Positions 26,655 through 36,034 of a stretch of 64,000 nt of DNA are shown here, one piece after another. The first letter of the stretch is position 1. Each line of letters starts with the position of its first letter. A program made the position numbers and the translations under genes. Below the pieces are notes generated by a model. It was not told the origin of the DNA. It did no database searches and saw only the letters and a list, made by a program, of their open reading frames with translations. The DNA is from Cerasibacillus terrae (GTDB taxonomy: Bacteria; Bacillota; Bacilli; Bacillales; Amphibacillaceae). The stretch spans positions 372,001 through 436,000 of the forward strand of contig NZ_VDUW01000001.1 in assembly GCF_008039555.1 (NCBI RefSeq), read 5' to 3'.

Positions 26655-27611
26655 TTATTCTGTGAAAATATATAAATATTTTTCATAACCTTCTTTTCTC
26701 ATTTGATCTTTTGGAATAAAACGCATTGCAGCCGAATTCATACAATAGCGTAAACCACCATGTTCTTTCGGCCCATCCGGAAAAACATGACCAAGATGTG
26801 CGTCTGATTCTTTACTTCTTACTTCTGTACGAATCATTCCATGTGTTGTATCTAGTCGTTCTGTGACATGATAGGGATCAACTGGTTTTGTGAAGCTTGG
26901 CCAACCACAACCAGCATCAAATTTTTCTTTAGAAGAAAATAAAACTTTTCCAGAGATAAGATCAACGTAAATTCCTTCTTCTTCATTATCCCAATATTCA
27001 TTTTTAAATGGTGGTTCTGTTCCATTTTCTTGTGTTACATAGTATTCCATTGGCTTTAATTGTTTCCTTCGATCTTCTGTATTATTTTTCTCCCAATGAC
27101 GCTTTATGAAATCCTCTCTACCAGAACCTTTTTTATACAATTTATAATGAAATGCCTGTTTTTTATAATAATCTTGATGCCCTTCCTCCGCTTTATAAAA
27201 AGGTTGGGCTGGAAGTATTTTTGTTCTAATTGATTTGGAAAATTTACCACTTTTTTCAAGCTTTTCTTTCGATTGTTCTGCGATTCGTTTCTGTTCTTCA
27301 TTGTGATAAAAAATAGCCGTCTGATACGGCTCTCCCCGATCATTAAATTGCCCTGTTGCATCTGTAGGGTCAATCTGTTGCCAGAAGGTTTGAACAAGTT
27401 CTTCATAAGGCATCTTTGTTGGGTCAAACGTGATTTGAACAGCTTCTACATGTCCTGTTGTTTGTGAAGCAACTTGTTCATAACTAGGATTTTCAACATG
27501 TCCTCCTGTATAACCAGAAATGACTTCATACACTCCAGGTCTTTTATCAAATGGTTCAACCATACACCAGAAACAACCACCAGCAAATGTTGCTACTTCT
27601 CGATTCGTCAT
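26655..27611 (-). CDS. msrAB: Bifunctional methionine sulfoxide reductase MsrA-MsrB
   Basis: A 318-residue fusion repairing both S- and R-methionine sulfoxide in proteins. The MsrA half (1 to about 155) has the catalytic GCFWC (Cys13). The MsrB half (about 185-318) has GCGWPSF and the catalytic Cys290 in [11 protein letters not shown]. The two CxxC zinc motifs of many MsrBs are missing, so this is the zinc-free form. Such fusions are common in Firmicutes. RBS GGAGGG. Confidence 0.96.
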   Translation of the reverse strand: MTNREVATFAGGCFWCMVEPFDKRPGVYEVISGYTGGHVENPSYEQVASQTTGHVEAVQITFDPTKMPYEELVQTFWQQIDPTDATGQFNDRGEPYQTAIFYHNEEQKRIAEQSKEKLEKSGKFSKSIRTKILPAQPFYKAEEGHQDYYKKQAFHYKLYKKGSGREDFIKRHWEKNNTEDRRKQLKPMEYYVTQENGTEPPFKNEYWDNEEEGIYVDLISGKVLFSSKEKFDAGCGWPSFTKPVDPYHVTERLDTTHGMIRTEVRSKESDAHLGHVFPDGPKEHGGLRYCMNSAAMRFIPKDQMRKEGYEKYLYIFTE

Positions 27612-27632
27612 CTTTTTCTATCCCTCCAAGTT

Positions 27633-28073
27633 TCATATAAATAGCTTTGGTGTAGAGATTCCTGTTTTCCTTTTTTCATGTATTTGTTCTTCTTTCGATG
27701 TTGTAGTCGCCTTAGGAGTTTTAGTAGTTGATATAGTTGCATTATCTGTTGATTCTATTTCTCCAGTAGTGTCTTCCACATTTTCTATTTCCTTAAAGGC
27801 TTTCACCATCTTAATCATTGCCGGAATATTTTTAACCATTGGTCCATATTGCTTAACTAATGGTGCTGTCGTTTCAACTACTTTTAAAACTTGTTGAATA
27901 TTTGTGATCACATTTGAGACATTATTCGGGTTCGTCAGTAAAGAATTGCCACTAGAAAAAGGAAGGAAGCGTTTTAATTGTGTCATTATATTATTAGTTG
28001 GCCGAGGTTGTAAGTTTTGCGTTCTTAAAGGTGTATAATAAGACTTATGATGTGGCGAAGGTGGAAACATCAT
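27633..28073 (-). CDS. YqfQ/VrrA-like protein of unknown function
   Basis: About 146 residues with a Pro/Asn-rich N-terminus (MMFPPSPHHKSYYTPL), a central conserved-looking segment (VKQYGPMVKNIPAMIKMVKAFK) like that of the YqfQ/VrrA spore-associated family, and a Thr/Ser/Lys-rich, low-complexity tail. The start at 28073 has GGGGGA 5 nt upstream; the longer frame starts inside that RBS. Function is unknown; the family match is tentative. Confidence 0.6.
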   Translation of the reverse strand: MMFPPSPHHKSYYTPLRTQNLQPRPTNNIMTQLKRFLPFSSGNSLLTNPNNVSNVITNIQQVLKVVETTAPLVKQYGPMVKNIPAMIKMVKAFKEIENVEDTTGEIESTDNATISTTKTPKATTTSKEEQIHEKRKTGISTPKLFI

Positions 28074-28337
28074 GTTAATCCCCCATTTCAAAAAAATTAT
28101 CTAGTCTATTATACGCCATGCCTAAAAATGAGTGTAGGCTATTTCATTCAAGGTAGGAAATGAGAATATTATTTCCCCGGCAAGCGCAAAATACAACAAT
28201 TTCCATAGCAATTTTAGTAAGTATCCTGTCCTTTAGCATTCCTAATTGTCTATTTATGAATTTATTTGTAACATTATTTGTTATTCATTCGGAAATATTT
28301 ATATTTAAATGTTATCGTACCATAATATTATTGGTAA

Positions 28338-28368
28338 TGAAAAGCTCTGGTAGCACCAGAGCTTTTCA
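28338..28368 (-). terminator. Terminator overlapping the yozE stop codon
   Basis: A 14-bp stem TGAAAAGCTCTGGT / ACCAGAGCTTTTCA with a 3-nt loop. On the minus strand it begins with the TGA stop codon of yozE itself and ends in a T-rich arm. Confidence 0.8.
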
Positions 28369-28578
28369 TTCTTCTTTATAAACCTGCCATAGCTCATCAA
28401 AGACATGAACAGCATTTACAAATGGACTAAATTGTTCGATATACTCACTAATTTCATTGTATGTCACAGCGTGTTTCGGAAAATCATGTTCATGAAAAAC
28501 CCAATCCGCTAATCGGCTCTCATCATCTGGTTGTAGTTTACCCCGATAAGTTAAAATAAATTGATAAAATGTACGCAT
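28366..28578 (-). CDS. yozE: YozE family SAM-like domain protein
   Basis: A 70-residue protein matching the YozE (UPF0346) family: MRTFYQFILTYRG start, WVFHEHDFPKHAVTYNEIS and a VFDELWQVY end. The fold is a sterile-alpha-motif-like helical bundle; function unknown. It is 14 nt after tatC and co-directional. Confidence 0.85.
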   Translation of the reverse strand: MRTFYQFILTYRGKLQPDDESRLADWVFHEHDFPKHAVTYNEISEYIEQFSPFVNAVHVFDELWQVYKEE

Positions 28579-28592
28579 TCCATCACCCTTAT

Positions 28593-29354
28593 TTAAATGG
28601 TATCATTTTCCATAAATGCTGCATGTTTTTTCTGTTTTTTACGAAATACAACACTTGATAATTGGATACTTATTTCATATATCACAATTAATGGAATAGC
28701 TACTACGATTTGTAATACAAAATCTGGTGGTGTAACAGCAGCACCAACAATAACCATAATAAAGTAGGCATACTTTCTTGTTTTTTTCATAAATTCAGGA
28801 GTTAGTATTCCGAGTTGTGTTAAAAACATGGCCATAATTGGAATTTCAAAAAAGATGGCAAATGGCAAACTTACCCGAAATACAAAACGGAAATAATTAT
28901 CAACTGTAAATATTTCTGTAAACATCCCATCATTTAATGAAAGTAGGAATGGTAAGATTAACTTGACAAACATAAAATACCCAAAAACAAGACCACCAAT
29001 AAATAAAATGAAAATAACTGGGATATACATGAGTGATGCTTTTCTTTCTTTAGAAGTTAGCCCAGGTTTAATAAATAACCATAATTGTAAACTAAAAACA
29101 GGCACTGTACCAACAAGCGCAATAACCCCAGCCAATGTGAAATATATCCAAATTATTTCACCTGGACTTGTTACTGCTAATGTAAAAGGGATATCCTGTT
29201 CAAAGAAATGATAAATATCTTTTATATACACAAATCCTAATATGAAAAATGCAAGAAAAAAAAGAGCTGTAACAATTAACCGATTGCGTAATTCGGAAAG
29301 ATGACCTGTTACATTCATCTCCTTCTCTTCAGCGGATTGTTTTTCCTTTTTCAC
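28593..29354 (-). CDS. tatC: Twin-arginine translocase subunit TatC
   Basis: A 253-residue six-helix membrane protein that recognises twin-Arg signal peptides and recruits TatA to export folded proteins. Conserved elements: HLSELRNRL near the N-terminus, the central FPIMAMFLTQLGI-like Glu-Pro loop (FEIPIMAMF), and AVTPPDFVLQIVVAIPLIVIYEIS. GTG at 29354 has AGGAG eight bases upstream; a GTG at 29363 overlaps that RBS. It lies downstream of two tatA genes. Its Lys-rich end is cytoplasmic. Confidence 0.94.
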   Translation of the reverse strand: MKKEKQSAEEKEMNVTGHLSELRNRLIVTALFFLAFFILGFVYIKDIYHFFEQDIPFTLAVTSPGEIIWIYFTLAGVIALVGTVPVFSLQLWLFIKPGLTSKERKASLMYIPVIFILFIGGLVFGYFMFVKLILPFLLSLNDGMFTEIFTVDNYFRFVFRVSLPFAIFFEIPIMAMFLTQLGILTPEFMKKTRKYAYFIMVIVGAAVTPPDFVLQIVVAIPLIVIYEISIQLSSVVFRKKQKKHAAFMENDTI

Positions 29355-29437
29355 CAAACTCACTCCTATTATGTAAGCAGAAAAGAAGATGTAAGGTTTA
29401 TCTCCCTACACCTTCCCCATTAAAATGCATGTACATT

Positions 29438-29584
29438 TCATTTTGTATCTTTTGCTGCTTTCTTAAATTCTTTTAATGTTGTACCTAGTGATTTCCCAAT
29501 TTCCGGTAACTTCGAAGGTCCAAAAATGATTAAGGCAATAAATAAAATCAAAAACAATCCTGGAAATCCAATATTACTTAGCAT
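29438..29584 (-). CDS. tatA: TatA, short 48-residue copy
   Basis: A small frame encoding 48 residues: [20 protein letters not shown] is the single membrane helix, [14 protein letters not shown] is the conserved hinge (FGPxKLPE), and [11 protein letters not shown] is the amphipathic helix. It lies between the 66-residue TatA gene and tatC on the same strand. TatA oligomers form the translocation pore. The short tail is typical of minimal TatA. Confidence 0.9.
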   Translation of the reverse strand: MLSNIGFPGLFLILFIALIIFGPSKLPEIGKSLGTTLKEFKKAAKDTK

Positions 29585-29606
29585 GGCCCCTCACCCCAAA
29601 ATGAAA

Positions 29607-29807
29607 TTATTTATTGTCATTAACAATATCTTTTGCTTCATTAATTTCATCTTTTACATCGCTTGTTAAATCACTGGTTGATTTTTTAAATTCCTTTAAT
29701 GTTTGACCAGCTGCTTTTCCTATTTCAGGAAGTTTTGATGGACCGAAAATAATTAATGCAATAATTAAAATCAAAATCAAACCTGGAAAACCGATACTTG
29801 ATAGCAT
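29607..29807 (-). CDS. tatA: TatA, 66-residue copy
   Basis: A second Tat[23 protein letters not shown] membrane helix, [14 protein letters not shown] hinge, amphipathic helix [11 protein letters not shown] and an acidic tail ([12 protein letters not shown]). It is 22 nt upstream of the shorter copy and first in tatA-tatA-tatC. The N-terminal 30 residues of the two are nearly identical, so a local duplication with tail divergence is likely. Confidence 0.93.
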   Translation of the reverse strand: MLSSIGFPGLILILIIALIIFGPSKLPEIGKAAGQTLKEFKKSTSDLTSDVKDEINEAKDIVNDNK

Positions 29808-29889
29808 ATCTATGCACCCTTTTTATTAATGATTAAATTTTGAAATTACATATAATATTTAACGTTTCTTCTTGAAACCATCTTTAGTT

Positions 29890-29906
29890 TATCATGATTC
29901 ATGATA
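29890..29906. promoter_or_regulatory. 17-bp palindrome upstream of the tat operon
   Basis: TATCATGA-T-TCATGATA is a perfect inverted repeat about 80 bp upstream of the first tatA gene and 12 bp after the mobA stop. It may be an operator for the tat promoter. No T-run follows, so a terminator is unlikely. Confidence 0.35.
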
Positions 29907-29917
29907 TCTGTACAAGT

Positions 29918-30496
29918 TTAAAACGACTTTGCTTTCTCATATGCATCAGGATCATTCATATTAAAGAAATGTTTGGCAAGTACTTTATCTGGGATATAGT
30001 CGAAATCATCAACATATTTCACATCAATATTGTTTACAAAATCTTTGACCCGTAATTTGTTCTGCTCTATTTGTCTTTGTATATTTGGTAAAACTTTTTT
30101 TCGGTAAATTCCAGATAATGGATGAATTTGACCATTATAAACAGGAATAACAGCATCTTTGTCGCCTATTTGCTTAAGTAAATAACGGTAAATACTACTA
30201 CTTATAAACGGCGTGTCACAAGGACTAAAAACAAAAATAGATGCATCAATATGATAAAATGCTGTTTCTATTCCTGCTAATGGTCCTTTTTCTTTATATC
30301 GATCTCTAATCAATGGGATTTGTAAAAATTGATATATGACTGGTTCATTTGTTACAAGATAGACATGACAACTTATATCATGTAATTCATTTATTATTTT
30401 CTCTATTACTGTTTTATTATTTAATAGTAATAAAGATTTATTCGTTCCCATTCTTGATGACTTGCCACCAGATAATGCCACACAACAAACATCCAT
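29918..30496 (-). CDS. mobA: Molybdenum cofactor guanylyltransferase MobA
   Basis: A 192-residue nucleotidyltransferase that adds GMP to molybdopterin, giving the MGD form used by NarG. The GTP loop LSGGKSSRMGTNKSLL is at the N-terminus, and SPCDTPFIS and PVYNGQIHPLSGIYRK are conserved. The ATG at 30496 (after the dfrA stop, with GGGTGAG ahead) is preferred; an in-frame GTG at 30505 would overlap dfrA. Third gene after thyA and dfrA. Its place beside folate genes rather than with moa genes is unusual, and it lies next to the tat genes. Confidence 0.92.
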   Translation of the reverse strand: MDVCCVALSGGKSSRMGTNKSLLLLNNKTVIEKIINELHDISCHVYLVTNEPVIYQFLQIPLIRDRYKEKGPLAGIETAFYHIDASIFVFSPCDTPFISSSIYRYLLKQIGDKDAVIPVYNGQIHPLSGIYRKKVLPNIQRQIEQNKLRVKDFVNNIDVKYVDDFDYIPDKVLAKHFFNMNDPDAYEKAKSF

Positions 30497-30501
30497 CACT
30501 C

Positions 30502-30999
30502 TCACCCATCTAGACGATCATATTGGAGAAAATAATAATCATAATCATTATTCTCATCTCTTGGACCTTTTGTTTTTTCTGTCAATGTCCATTCTTTCTT
30601 ATCGAATGTTGGAAAAAATGTGTCCCCAGTAAATTCCTCATCAATACATGTAATATACATACGGTGGGCATGGGGTAGTATTTGTTTATAAATGGACCCA
30701 CCACCAATCACAAAAAATTCATCTTCTGGACGATTCTCATGCCACTTTATAATAGTATCAAAATCATCAATTATATCTACATTCGATGGAAGATTTATTG
30801 TCTTATTTCTTGTAAGTACAACATTTTTTCGTTTGGGTAACGCTCTCCCGATGGATTCAAATGTTTTTCTTCCCATAATAATAGTATGGTTCATAGTTGT
30901 TTCTTTAAAATGCTTTAAATCTTTTGGTAAATGCCACGGCATTTGATTATTGGAGCCAATGACATGATTTTTCCCCATTGCAACAATAAGCGATATCAT
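30502..30999 (-). CDS. dfrA: Dihydrofolate reductase
   Basis: A 165-residue NADPH-dependent reductase of dihydrofolate, the trimethoprim target. The N-terminal ISLIVAMGKNHVIGSNNQMP, the active acid Asp27 (PWHLPKDLKHF), IMGRKTFESIGRALP and FFVIGGGSIYKQ are all present. It lies 15 nt downstream of thyA; ThyA produces the dihydrofolate it recycles. Confidence 0.97.
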   Translation of the reverse strand: MISLIVAMGKNHVIGSNNQMPWHLPKDLKHFKETTMNHTIIMGRKTFESIGRALPKRKNVVLTRNKTINLPSNVDIIDDFDTIIKWHENRPEDEFFVIGGGSIYKQILPHAHRMYITCIDEEFTGDTFFPTFDKKEWTLTEKTKGPRDENNDYDYYFLQYDRLDG

Positions 31000-31014
31000 A
31001 TTATATTCACCTTC

Positions 31015-31971
31015 CTAGACTGCTACTGGTGCCTTAATGGCTGGATGTGGATGATAGCCTTCTAACTTAAAATCATCTACATCAAATTCAAATATATCTT
31101 TTTCCGTATTACTTATTTGAAGTTGTGGTAATTCTCTTGGTTCCCGAGCAAGTTGGATTTTTATTTGGTCTAAATGATTTATATAAAGATGCGTGTCACC
31201 GAATGTATGTACAAATTCCCCAACCTCAAGTCCACATTCATTAGCAACTATGTGAGTAAGTAATGCGTAACTCGCAATATTAAACGGTACACCTAAGAAA
31301 AGATCCGCACTACGTTGATATAATTGACAAGATAGTTTTCCATCAACTACATAGAATTGAAATAATGTATGACATGGCGGTAATGCCATATGTGGAATGT
31401 CCTCTGGGTTCCAGGCAGAAACAATATGTCTACGGGAGTTTGGGTTTGTTTTTATAGATTGTATCACATTCTTCAACTGGTCAATGGTACCTTGCTGGCT
31501 TGTCTGCCATTTTCGCCACTGTTTACCATAGACAAATCCGAGATCACCGTAGGATTTTGCAAAATCCAAGTCATCAAGTATCCGTTGTTTAAAAATCTCC
31601 ATCTGTTCCTCATATTGTTGTTTAAATTTTTCATCCTGTTGACTACGGTTCCCAAAATCAGTCATGTCTGGTCCTTTGTAATCTTTACTTTCTATCCAGT
31701 TTTTAAAAGCCCATTCATTCCAAATATTATTATTATGTTCCAATAAATAGCGGATATTTGTGTCTCCTTTAATAAACCATAATAGTTCACTTATAATTAA
31801 TCGAAAAGGTACCCGCTTTGTAGTTAATAACGGAAACCCCTTACTTAAATCAAAGCGAATTTGATGACCAAAAGATGATAAGGTCCCAGTATTCGTACGG
31901 TCAGATTTTTTTATGCCATTTTGAAGCACATGATGACATAAATCCAAGTATGCTTGTTCACCATATTGCAT
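31015..31971 (-). CDS. thyA: Thymidylate synthase
   Basis: A 318-residue ThyA converting dUMP to dTMP with methylene-THF. The catalytic Cys is in [13 protein letters not shown] and the dUMP-binding [12 protein letters not shown] is intact. It is the long form with the roughly 50-residue insertion ([18 protein letters not shown] on) known from Lactobacillus casei. The start at 31971 ([11 protein letters not shown]) has GGAGG upstream; a longer frame to 32028 has no support. First gene of thyA-dfrA-mobA. Confidence 0.96.
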   Translation of the reverse strand: MQYGEQAYLDLCHHVLQNGIKKSDRTNTGTLSSFGHQIRFDLSKGFPLLTTKRVPFRLIISELLWFIKGDTNIRYLLEHNNNIWNEWAFKNWIESKDYKGPDMTDFGNRSQQDEKFKQQYEEQMEIFKQRILDDLDFAKSYGDLGFVYGKQWRKWQTSQQGTIDQLKNVIQSIKTNPNSRRHIVSAWNPEDIPHMALPPCHTLFQFYVVDGKLSCQLYQRSADLFLGVPFNIASYALLTHIVANECGLEVGEFVHTFGDTHLYINHLDQIKIQLAREPRELPQLQISNTEKDIFEFDVDDFKLEGYHPHPAIKAPVAV

Positions 31972-32150
31972 ATATATACCTCCACAGATTTCTACTTCTC
32001 TTATATTTTTAAAATAACCAACACTCATTATACATGTAATAAGTTCAGTTGTAATCTATATGTTCTATTGTAATGTAAACGTAAAACATAATATATTTAT
32101 AATCCCCATAAATTTGAACTAAAGGCACATGATGAAAGGGGACCATAAAA

Positions 32151-33185
32151 ATGAATGAAACGTTAAAACATGCAGTGAAACATTCATTCATGTATGGAAT
32201 GATCTTAAGTCAGCCGTTTGCTGCTCAGCCAGATACTTTATATGATCTACTAAGGGAAAATGAAACCCTTCAATACGGGGAACATAGTAAGCTAGTTTCC
32301 ACCTTACAATTAAAACTTAAAAAATTATCATACTATGAAGATAATGTGGATGGTGACTTTGGCATCTTAACAGAACATGCATTAAAGCAATTTCAAAAAG
32401 AAAATAACATTTCAATCACAGGTCATACTGATACCGAGACATTATTTTCAATCATTCGAGCGGAAAGAAGACAAAACTTAAAAAAAATAGAACAGTTATC
32501 CGAAAAAATTTACCCGGGATTAACAAGTGAAAATGTTAAATTAACACAGGAAATTCTTCAATATTTCGGGTATTATGCTGGAGAAGCAGATGGAATTTAC
32601 GGTCCACTAACCGCTCAAGCGATAAAAGTTGCGGAAGAAGAACATAATATTACATTAGAAAATGAAGTTCCACAACAACCTTTGAAAAAGGTGCATGCTG
32701 ATAATGAAAAGAAGGCAACAAAAAAGGAAGAGAAAATAAATAATGAACACCAATTAAAGGTGAAGGAAAAACAAGACAAAGAAGAAAATGAAAATAAAAC
32801 AAAAACTGTTCCCACAGATCCAGCGCCATCCACAGATGTCATCCAGACAGCACGAGCTCAAATTGGTACTCCTTATAAATGGGGTGGAACATCTCCTGGT
32901 GGTTTTGATTGTAGTGGATTCCTTCAGTTTGTCTACCAAGCAGAAGATATTCAAATTCCAAGGACTGTTTCAGATATTTGGAATTACGGAACCCCTGTTG
33001 AGCAACCATCTGTTGGAGATCTTATATTTTTTGAAACATATAAACCAGGTCCGTCTCATGCAGGAATATATCTAGGTGATGGAAAGTTTATTCATGCCGG
33101 TGAATCACGTGGAGTGGAAATAAGTGAGATGGATAATCCCTATTGGAGTCCAAAATATTTAGGGGCAAAACGAATAGAGAACTAA
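32151..33185 (+). CDS. NlpC/P60 cell-wall hydrolase with two peptidoglycan-binding domains
   Basis: A 344-residue predicted DL-endopeptidase. Two PG_binding_1 repeats (about 38-98, with DGDFGILTEHALKQFQKEN; and about 120-165, with DGIYGPLTAQAIKVAEEEH) are followed by a long charged Lys/Glu linker (about 175-225) and an NlpC/P60 domain. The catalytic triad is Cys254 (GGFDCSGF), His303 (PSHAGIYLG) and His315 (FIHAGES). The N-terminus (HSFMYGMILSQPFAAQP) is a weak signal peptide with no classic hydrophobic core, so the export route is uncertain. RBS AAAGGGGA. Confidence 0.88.
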   Translation: MNETLKHAVKHSFMYGMILSQPFAAQPDTLYDLLRENETLQYGEHSKLVSTLQLKLKKLSYYEDNVDGDFGILTEHALKQFQKENNISITGHTDTETLFSIIRAERRQNLKKIEQLSEKIYPGLTSENVKLTQEILQYFGYYAGEADGIYGPLTAQAIKVAEEEHNITLENEVPQQPLKKVHADNEKKATKKEEKINNEHQLKVKEKQDKEENENKTKTVPTDPAPSTDVIQTARAQIGTPYKWGGTSPGGFDCSGFLQFVYQAEDIQIPRTVSDIWNYGTPVEQPSVGDLIFFETYKPGPSHAGIYLGDGKFIHAGESRGVEISEMDNPYWSPKYLGAKRIEN

Positions 33186-33212
33186 CCCCCTAACAGTAAC
33201 CTACCCTAATAG

Positions 33213-33244
33213 TGATGTAAGCAATCATATGATTGCTTACATCA
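33213..33244. terminator. Bidirectional terminator, 32-bp perfect palindrome
   Basis: TGATGTAAGCAATCAT and its exact complement sit between the convergent NlpC/P60 gene and ypgQ. There is no long T-run; it probably stops transcription from both sides. Confidence 0.65.
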
Positions 33245-33246
33245 TT

Positions 33247-33846
33247 TCACATATTCCATTCCTTAAAGAATTGATCTAAAAATACCTCCATAAATTGATG
33301 ACGTTCTTCTGCTATATGTCTAGCACTCTTTGTATGAAGGGATGATTTTAAATGTAACAACTTGTCATAAAAGTGTTGTATACTCGTTTCTTTCGGTTGT
33401 GCTGGATGATAAATTCCTTGTCCCTTTGCACCGCCATAAGCAAATGTCCGAGCAATTCCAATTGCACCAATCGCATCTAATCTGTCGGCATCTTGAACTA
33501 TTTTCCCTTCGATTGTTTTCGGCTGTTTCCCTTTACTATAAGATACATCTTGGATGGCTAGTTTAATTTTTTTAATATCCTCATCTTTTATGTGAATAGA
33601 TAATAAAAATTCCTCCATCCGATCCAACGCAAGCTTTGGATTAGAGAAAAGTTTTATATCGCCAACATCATGTAACCATGCTGCAGCTTGGCAAATAAAA
33701 AGGTCTGCTCCTTCTTGTTGTGCCATTATTTTAGCCATTTTCATAACCCGCAATAAATGATAGTAGTCATGTCCAGTACTGTCCTTATGAAATAAATTAT
33801 ATACATAGTTTTCTACAGCTTCTAGTTGCTTGCCTTGGTCGTACAT
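33247..33846 (-). CDS. ypgQ: HD-domain pyrophosphohydrolase YpgQ
   Basis: A 199-residue HD-superfamily metal hydrolase. The metal ligands are in GHDYYHLLRVMKMA (His), AAWLHDVGDIK (His-Asp) and IVQDADRLDAIG (Asp). B. subtilis YpgQ is an (d)NTP pyrophosphohydrolase and lies in the same neighbourhood. Its ATG overlaps the fhs stop as TAATG, so the two genes are translationally coupled. Confidence 0.88.
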   Translation of the reverse strand: MYDQGKQLEAVENYVYNLFHKDSTGHDYYHLLRVMKMAKIMAQQEGADLFICQAAAWLHDVGDIKLFSNPKLALDRMEEFLLSIHIKDEDIKKIKLAIQDVSYSKGKQPKTIEGKIVQDADRLDAIGAIGIARTFAYGGAKGQGIYHPAQPKETSIQHFYDKLLHLKSSLHTKSARHIAEERHQFMEVFLDQFFKEWNM

Positions 33847-35516
33847 TAGAATAACCCAACTACTTTACCGTCATTTGTTACATCCATTTTAAATGCGGCA
33901 GGTTTCTTTGGCAAACCGGGCATCGTTAACATTTCTCCAGTTAAGACTACGATAAACCCCGCACCAATAGATGGTCTTAGTTCACGAATCGTAATAACAA
34001 ATCCTTCTGGTTTTCCTAGTAATGTGGGATCATCAGATAATGAATATTGTGTTTTAGCCATACAGATAGGTAACTGTCCCCATCCTTGTTCTTCGAAATA
34101 TGCTAATTGTTTTTTCGCTTTGTTTGATAATTCAATATTACTTGCACCATAAACGACTTGGGCTATTTTTCTTATTTTCTTTTCCAATGACATATCAAGA
34201 GGATACAAATGTTCGAACTTATGTTGATTCGTTTCAATTTTATGCACTATTTTTTCGGCTAGTTCGATTCCACCCTCTCCTCCTTTAGCCCAAACGTCTG
34301 TTAAAGCAACATCTACTTTTCTTTCTTCACACCATTTTTCGATATAATTAATCTCATCTATTGTATCGGTCGGAAATTTATTAATAGAAACTACATAAGG
34401 GAGTCCAAACTTTTCAATTGTTTCAATATGTTTTTCCAAGTTTTCCATACCCTTTTTCAATGCATGCACATTTTCTTTTGTTAATCCACTTTTTTCTACT
34501 CCGCCATGCATTTTTAAAGCACGAATAGTTGCCACAATAATAACTGCATCAGGATCAAATTTTGCCGCTCTTGCTTTAATATTTAAAAACTTCTCGGCGC
34601 CAAGGTCTGCTCCAAACCCTGCTTCTGTAATGACATAATCCCCTAACTTAGCAGCTGTTTTAGTTGCCATAATACTATTACATCCATGTGCAATATTAGC
34701 AAATGGGCCACCATGAATAATTGCTGGTGTATTCTCTGTTGTCTGTACTAAATTTGGTTTAAAAGCATCTTTTAATAAAAGGGTTAACGCACCTTCTACT
34801 TTTAAATCCTTTACAGTTACAGGTTCTTCATTATATGTATATCCAATCACTATTTGTGAAATTCTTTCTTTTAAATCAGATAAACTGTTTGCCAAACACA
34901 AAATGGCCATAATTTCGGAAGCAACCGTAATATTAAATCCATCTTCACGGGGTATTCCTTGGGATGGTCCGCCCAACCCAATTACAATTTCTCTTAGTGC
35001 TCTGTCATTCATATCTAAGACACGTTTCCATTCTATTTTCCGAGGATCAATTTGTAATTTATTTCCTCGATGAATATGATTATCAATTATTGCTGAAAGT
35101 GCATTATTGGCTGTTGTAATAGCATGAATATCCCCAGTAAAATGTAAATTAATATCTTCCATCGGTAATACTTGTGAATATCCCCCACCAGCTGCCCCGC
35201 CTTTTAATCCCATCACAGGTCCTAATGATGGTTCACGTAAAGCAATGACTGCTTTTTTTCCTATTTTATTTAATGCTTGACCTAAGCCTACAGTAACAGT
35301 AGATTTCCCTTCTCCCGCCGGAGTTGGGTTAATAGATGTCACAAGAACGATTTTACCATCTTGTCTATCGGACAAACGATCTACTAATTGATCTGATAAT
35401 TTTGCTTTTGTATTCCCATATGGTTCCCAATCTTCTTTTTGTAGACCTAATGATTTGGCAATTTCAGAAATTGGTTTTAGCGTAGCTTCTTGAGCAATTT
35501 GTATATCTGTTTTCAT
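33846..35516 (-). CDS. fhs: Formate-tetrahydrofolate ligase
   Basis: A 556-residue ATP-dependent ligase making 10-formyl-THF from formate and THF. The nucleotide loop [18 protein letters not shown], the [20 protein letters not shown] motif and [15 protein letters not shown] are conserved and full length. B. subtilis 168 lacks fhs, so its presence here differs from that gene order. Downstream it is coupled to ypgQ. Confidence 0.97.
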   Translation of the reverse strand: MKTDIQIAQEATLKPISEIAKSLGLQKEDWEPYGNTKAKLSDQLVDRLSDRQDGKIVLVTSINPTPAGEGKSTVTVGLGQALNKIGKKAVIALREPSLGPVMGLKGGAAGGGYSQVLPMEDINLHFTGDIHAITTANNALSAIIDNHIHRGNKLQIDPRKIEWKRVLDMNDRALREIVIGLGGPSQGIPREDGFNITVASEIMAILCLANSLSDLKERISQIVIGYTYNEEPVTVKDLKVEGALTLLLKDAFKPNLVQTTENTPAIIHGGPFANIAHGCNSIMATKTAAKLGDYVITEAGFGADLGAEKFLNIKARAAKFDPDAVIIVATIRALKMHGGVEKSGLTKENVHALKKGMENLEKHIETIEKFGLPYVVSINKFPTDTIDEINYIEKWCEERKVDVALTDVWAKGGEGGIELAEKIVHKIETNQHKFEHLYPLDMSLEKKIRKIAQVVYGASNIELSNKAKKQLAYFEEQGWGQLPICMAKTQYSLSDDPTLLGKPEGFVITIRELRPSIGAGFIVVLTGEMLTMPGLPKKPAAFKMDVTNDGKVVGLF

Positions 35517-35634
35517 TTAATCCCAATCCTTTCGATAATTAAAGTGCATAAAAGTAATATGGCACTTCTATTATATAATGATACCATTTTAAATCCTAGA
35601 ATTTACCTAAACTGGTGATATTAAGGCGTGTTCA

Positions 35635-35663
35635 TTGACGAAGCGGATAAAATAAGTTATAGT
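35635..35663 (+). promoter_or_regulatory. SigA promoter of the cold-shock gene
   Basis: TTGACG (35635-35640), a 17-nt spacer and TATAGT (35658-35663) give a strong SigA promoter. The predicted start leaves an untranslated leader of about 110 nt before the ATG at 35781, which is the long structured leader expected of cold-shock mRNAs. Confidence 0.7.
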
Positions 35664-35780
35664 GAAAATAAGCAAAGAAGATATTTTAAAGATTAAATAG
35701 TACAATCTTTTATACTTTAGATTTATACTTCTTCTTTGTATTAACACGTTCCACGTGAAGTTTTTAGGAGGATTATTTAC

Positions 35781-35981
35781 ATGGAAAATGGAGTAGTAAA
35801 ATGGTTCAATGCAGAAAAAGGTTACGGTTTTATTCAAGTAGAAGAAGGAAATGATGTTTTCGTACATTATTCCGCTATCCAAGAAGAGGGATTCAAATCA
35901 TTAGAAGAAGGTCAGGAAGTAACTTTCGAAATCGTTGAAGGTGAACGCGGCCCACAAGCAGCAAATGTTGTAAAAAAATAA
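35781..35981 (+). CDS. cspD: Cold-shock protein (CspD/CspB-like)
   Basis: A 66-residue single-stranded nucleic-acid-binding OB-fold protein. RNP1 (KGYGFIQV) and RNP2 (VFVHYSAI) are intact. Position beside ypgQ/fhs and bpsAB agrees with cspD of B. subtilis, but paralogues cannot be separated by sequence alone. RBS TAGGAGG. It is preceded by a leader of about 110 nt and followed by a terminator. Confidence 0.93.
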   Translation: MENGVVKWFNAEKGYGFIQVEEGNDVFVHYSAIQEEGFKSLEEGQEVTFEIVEGERGPQAANVVKK

Positions 35982-35996
35982 AGAACTAGCATATAT

Positions 35997-36030
35997 AAAG
36001 CGGTAATCCTATATAGATTACCGCTTTTTT
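35997..36030. terminator. Bidirectional terminator after the cold-shock gene
   Basis: A 12-bp stem AAAGCGGTAATC / GATTACCGCTTT with a 7-nt loop and a T6 run on the plus strand. It is shared with the convergent bpsB gene. Confidence 0.88.
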
Positions 36031-36034
36031 GTTA

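Noticed and set aside
28092..28337. Open frame at 28160-28381 and possible small RNA
   Set aside because: The frame runs into the yozE terminator and has no RBS; no RNA motif seen.
35607..35882. 91-codon minus-strand frame over the csp leader
   Set aside because: It covers the csp promoter and the csp gene in antisense; no RBS.
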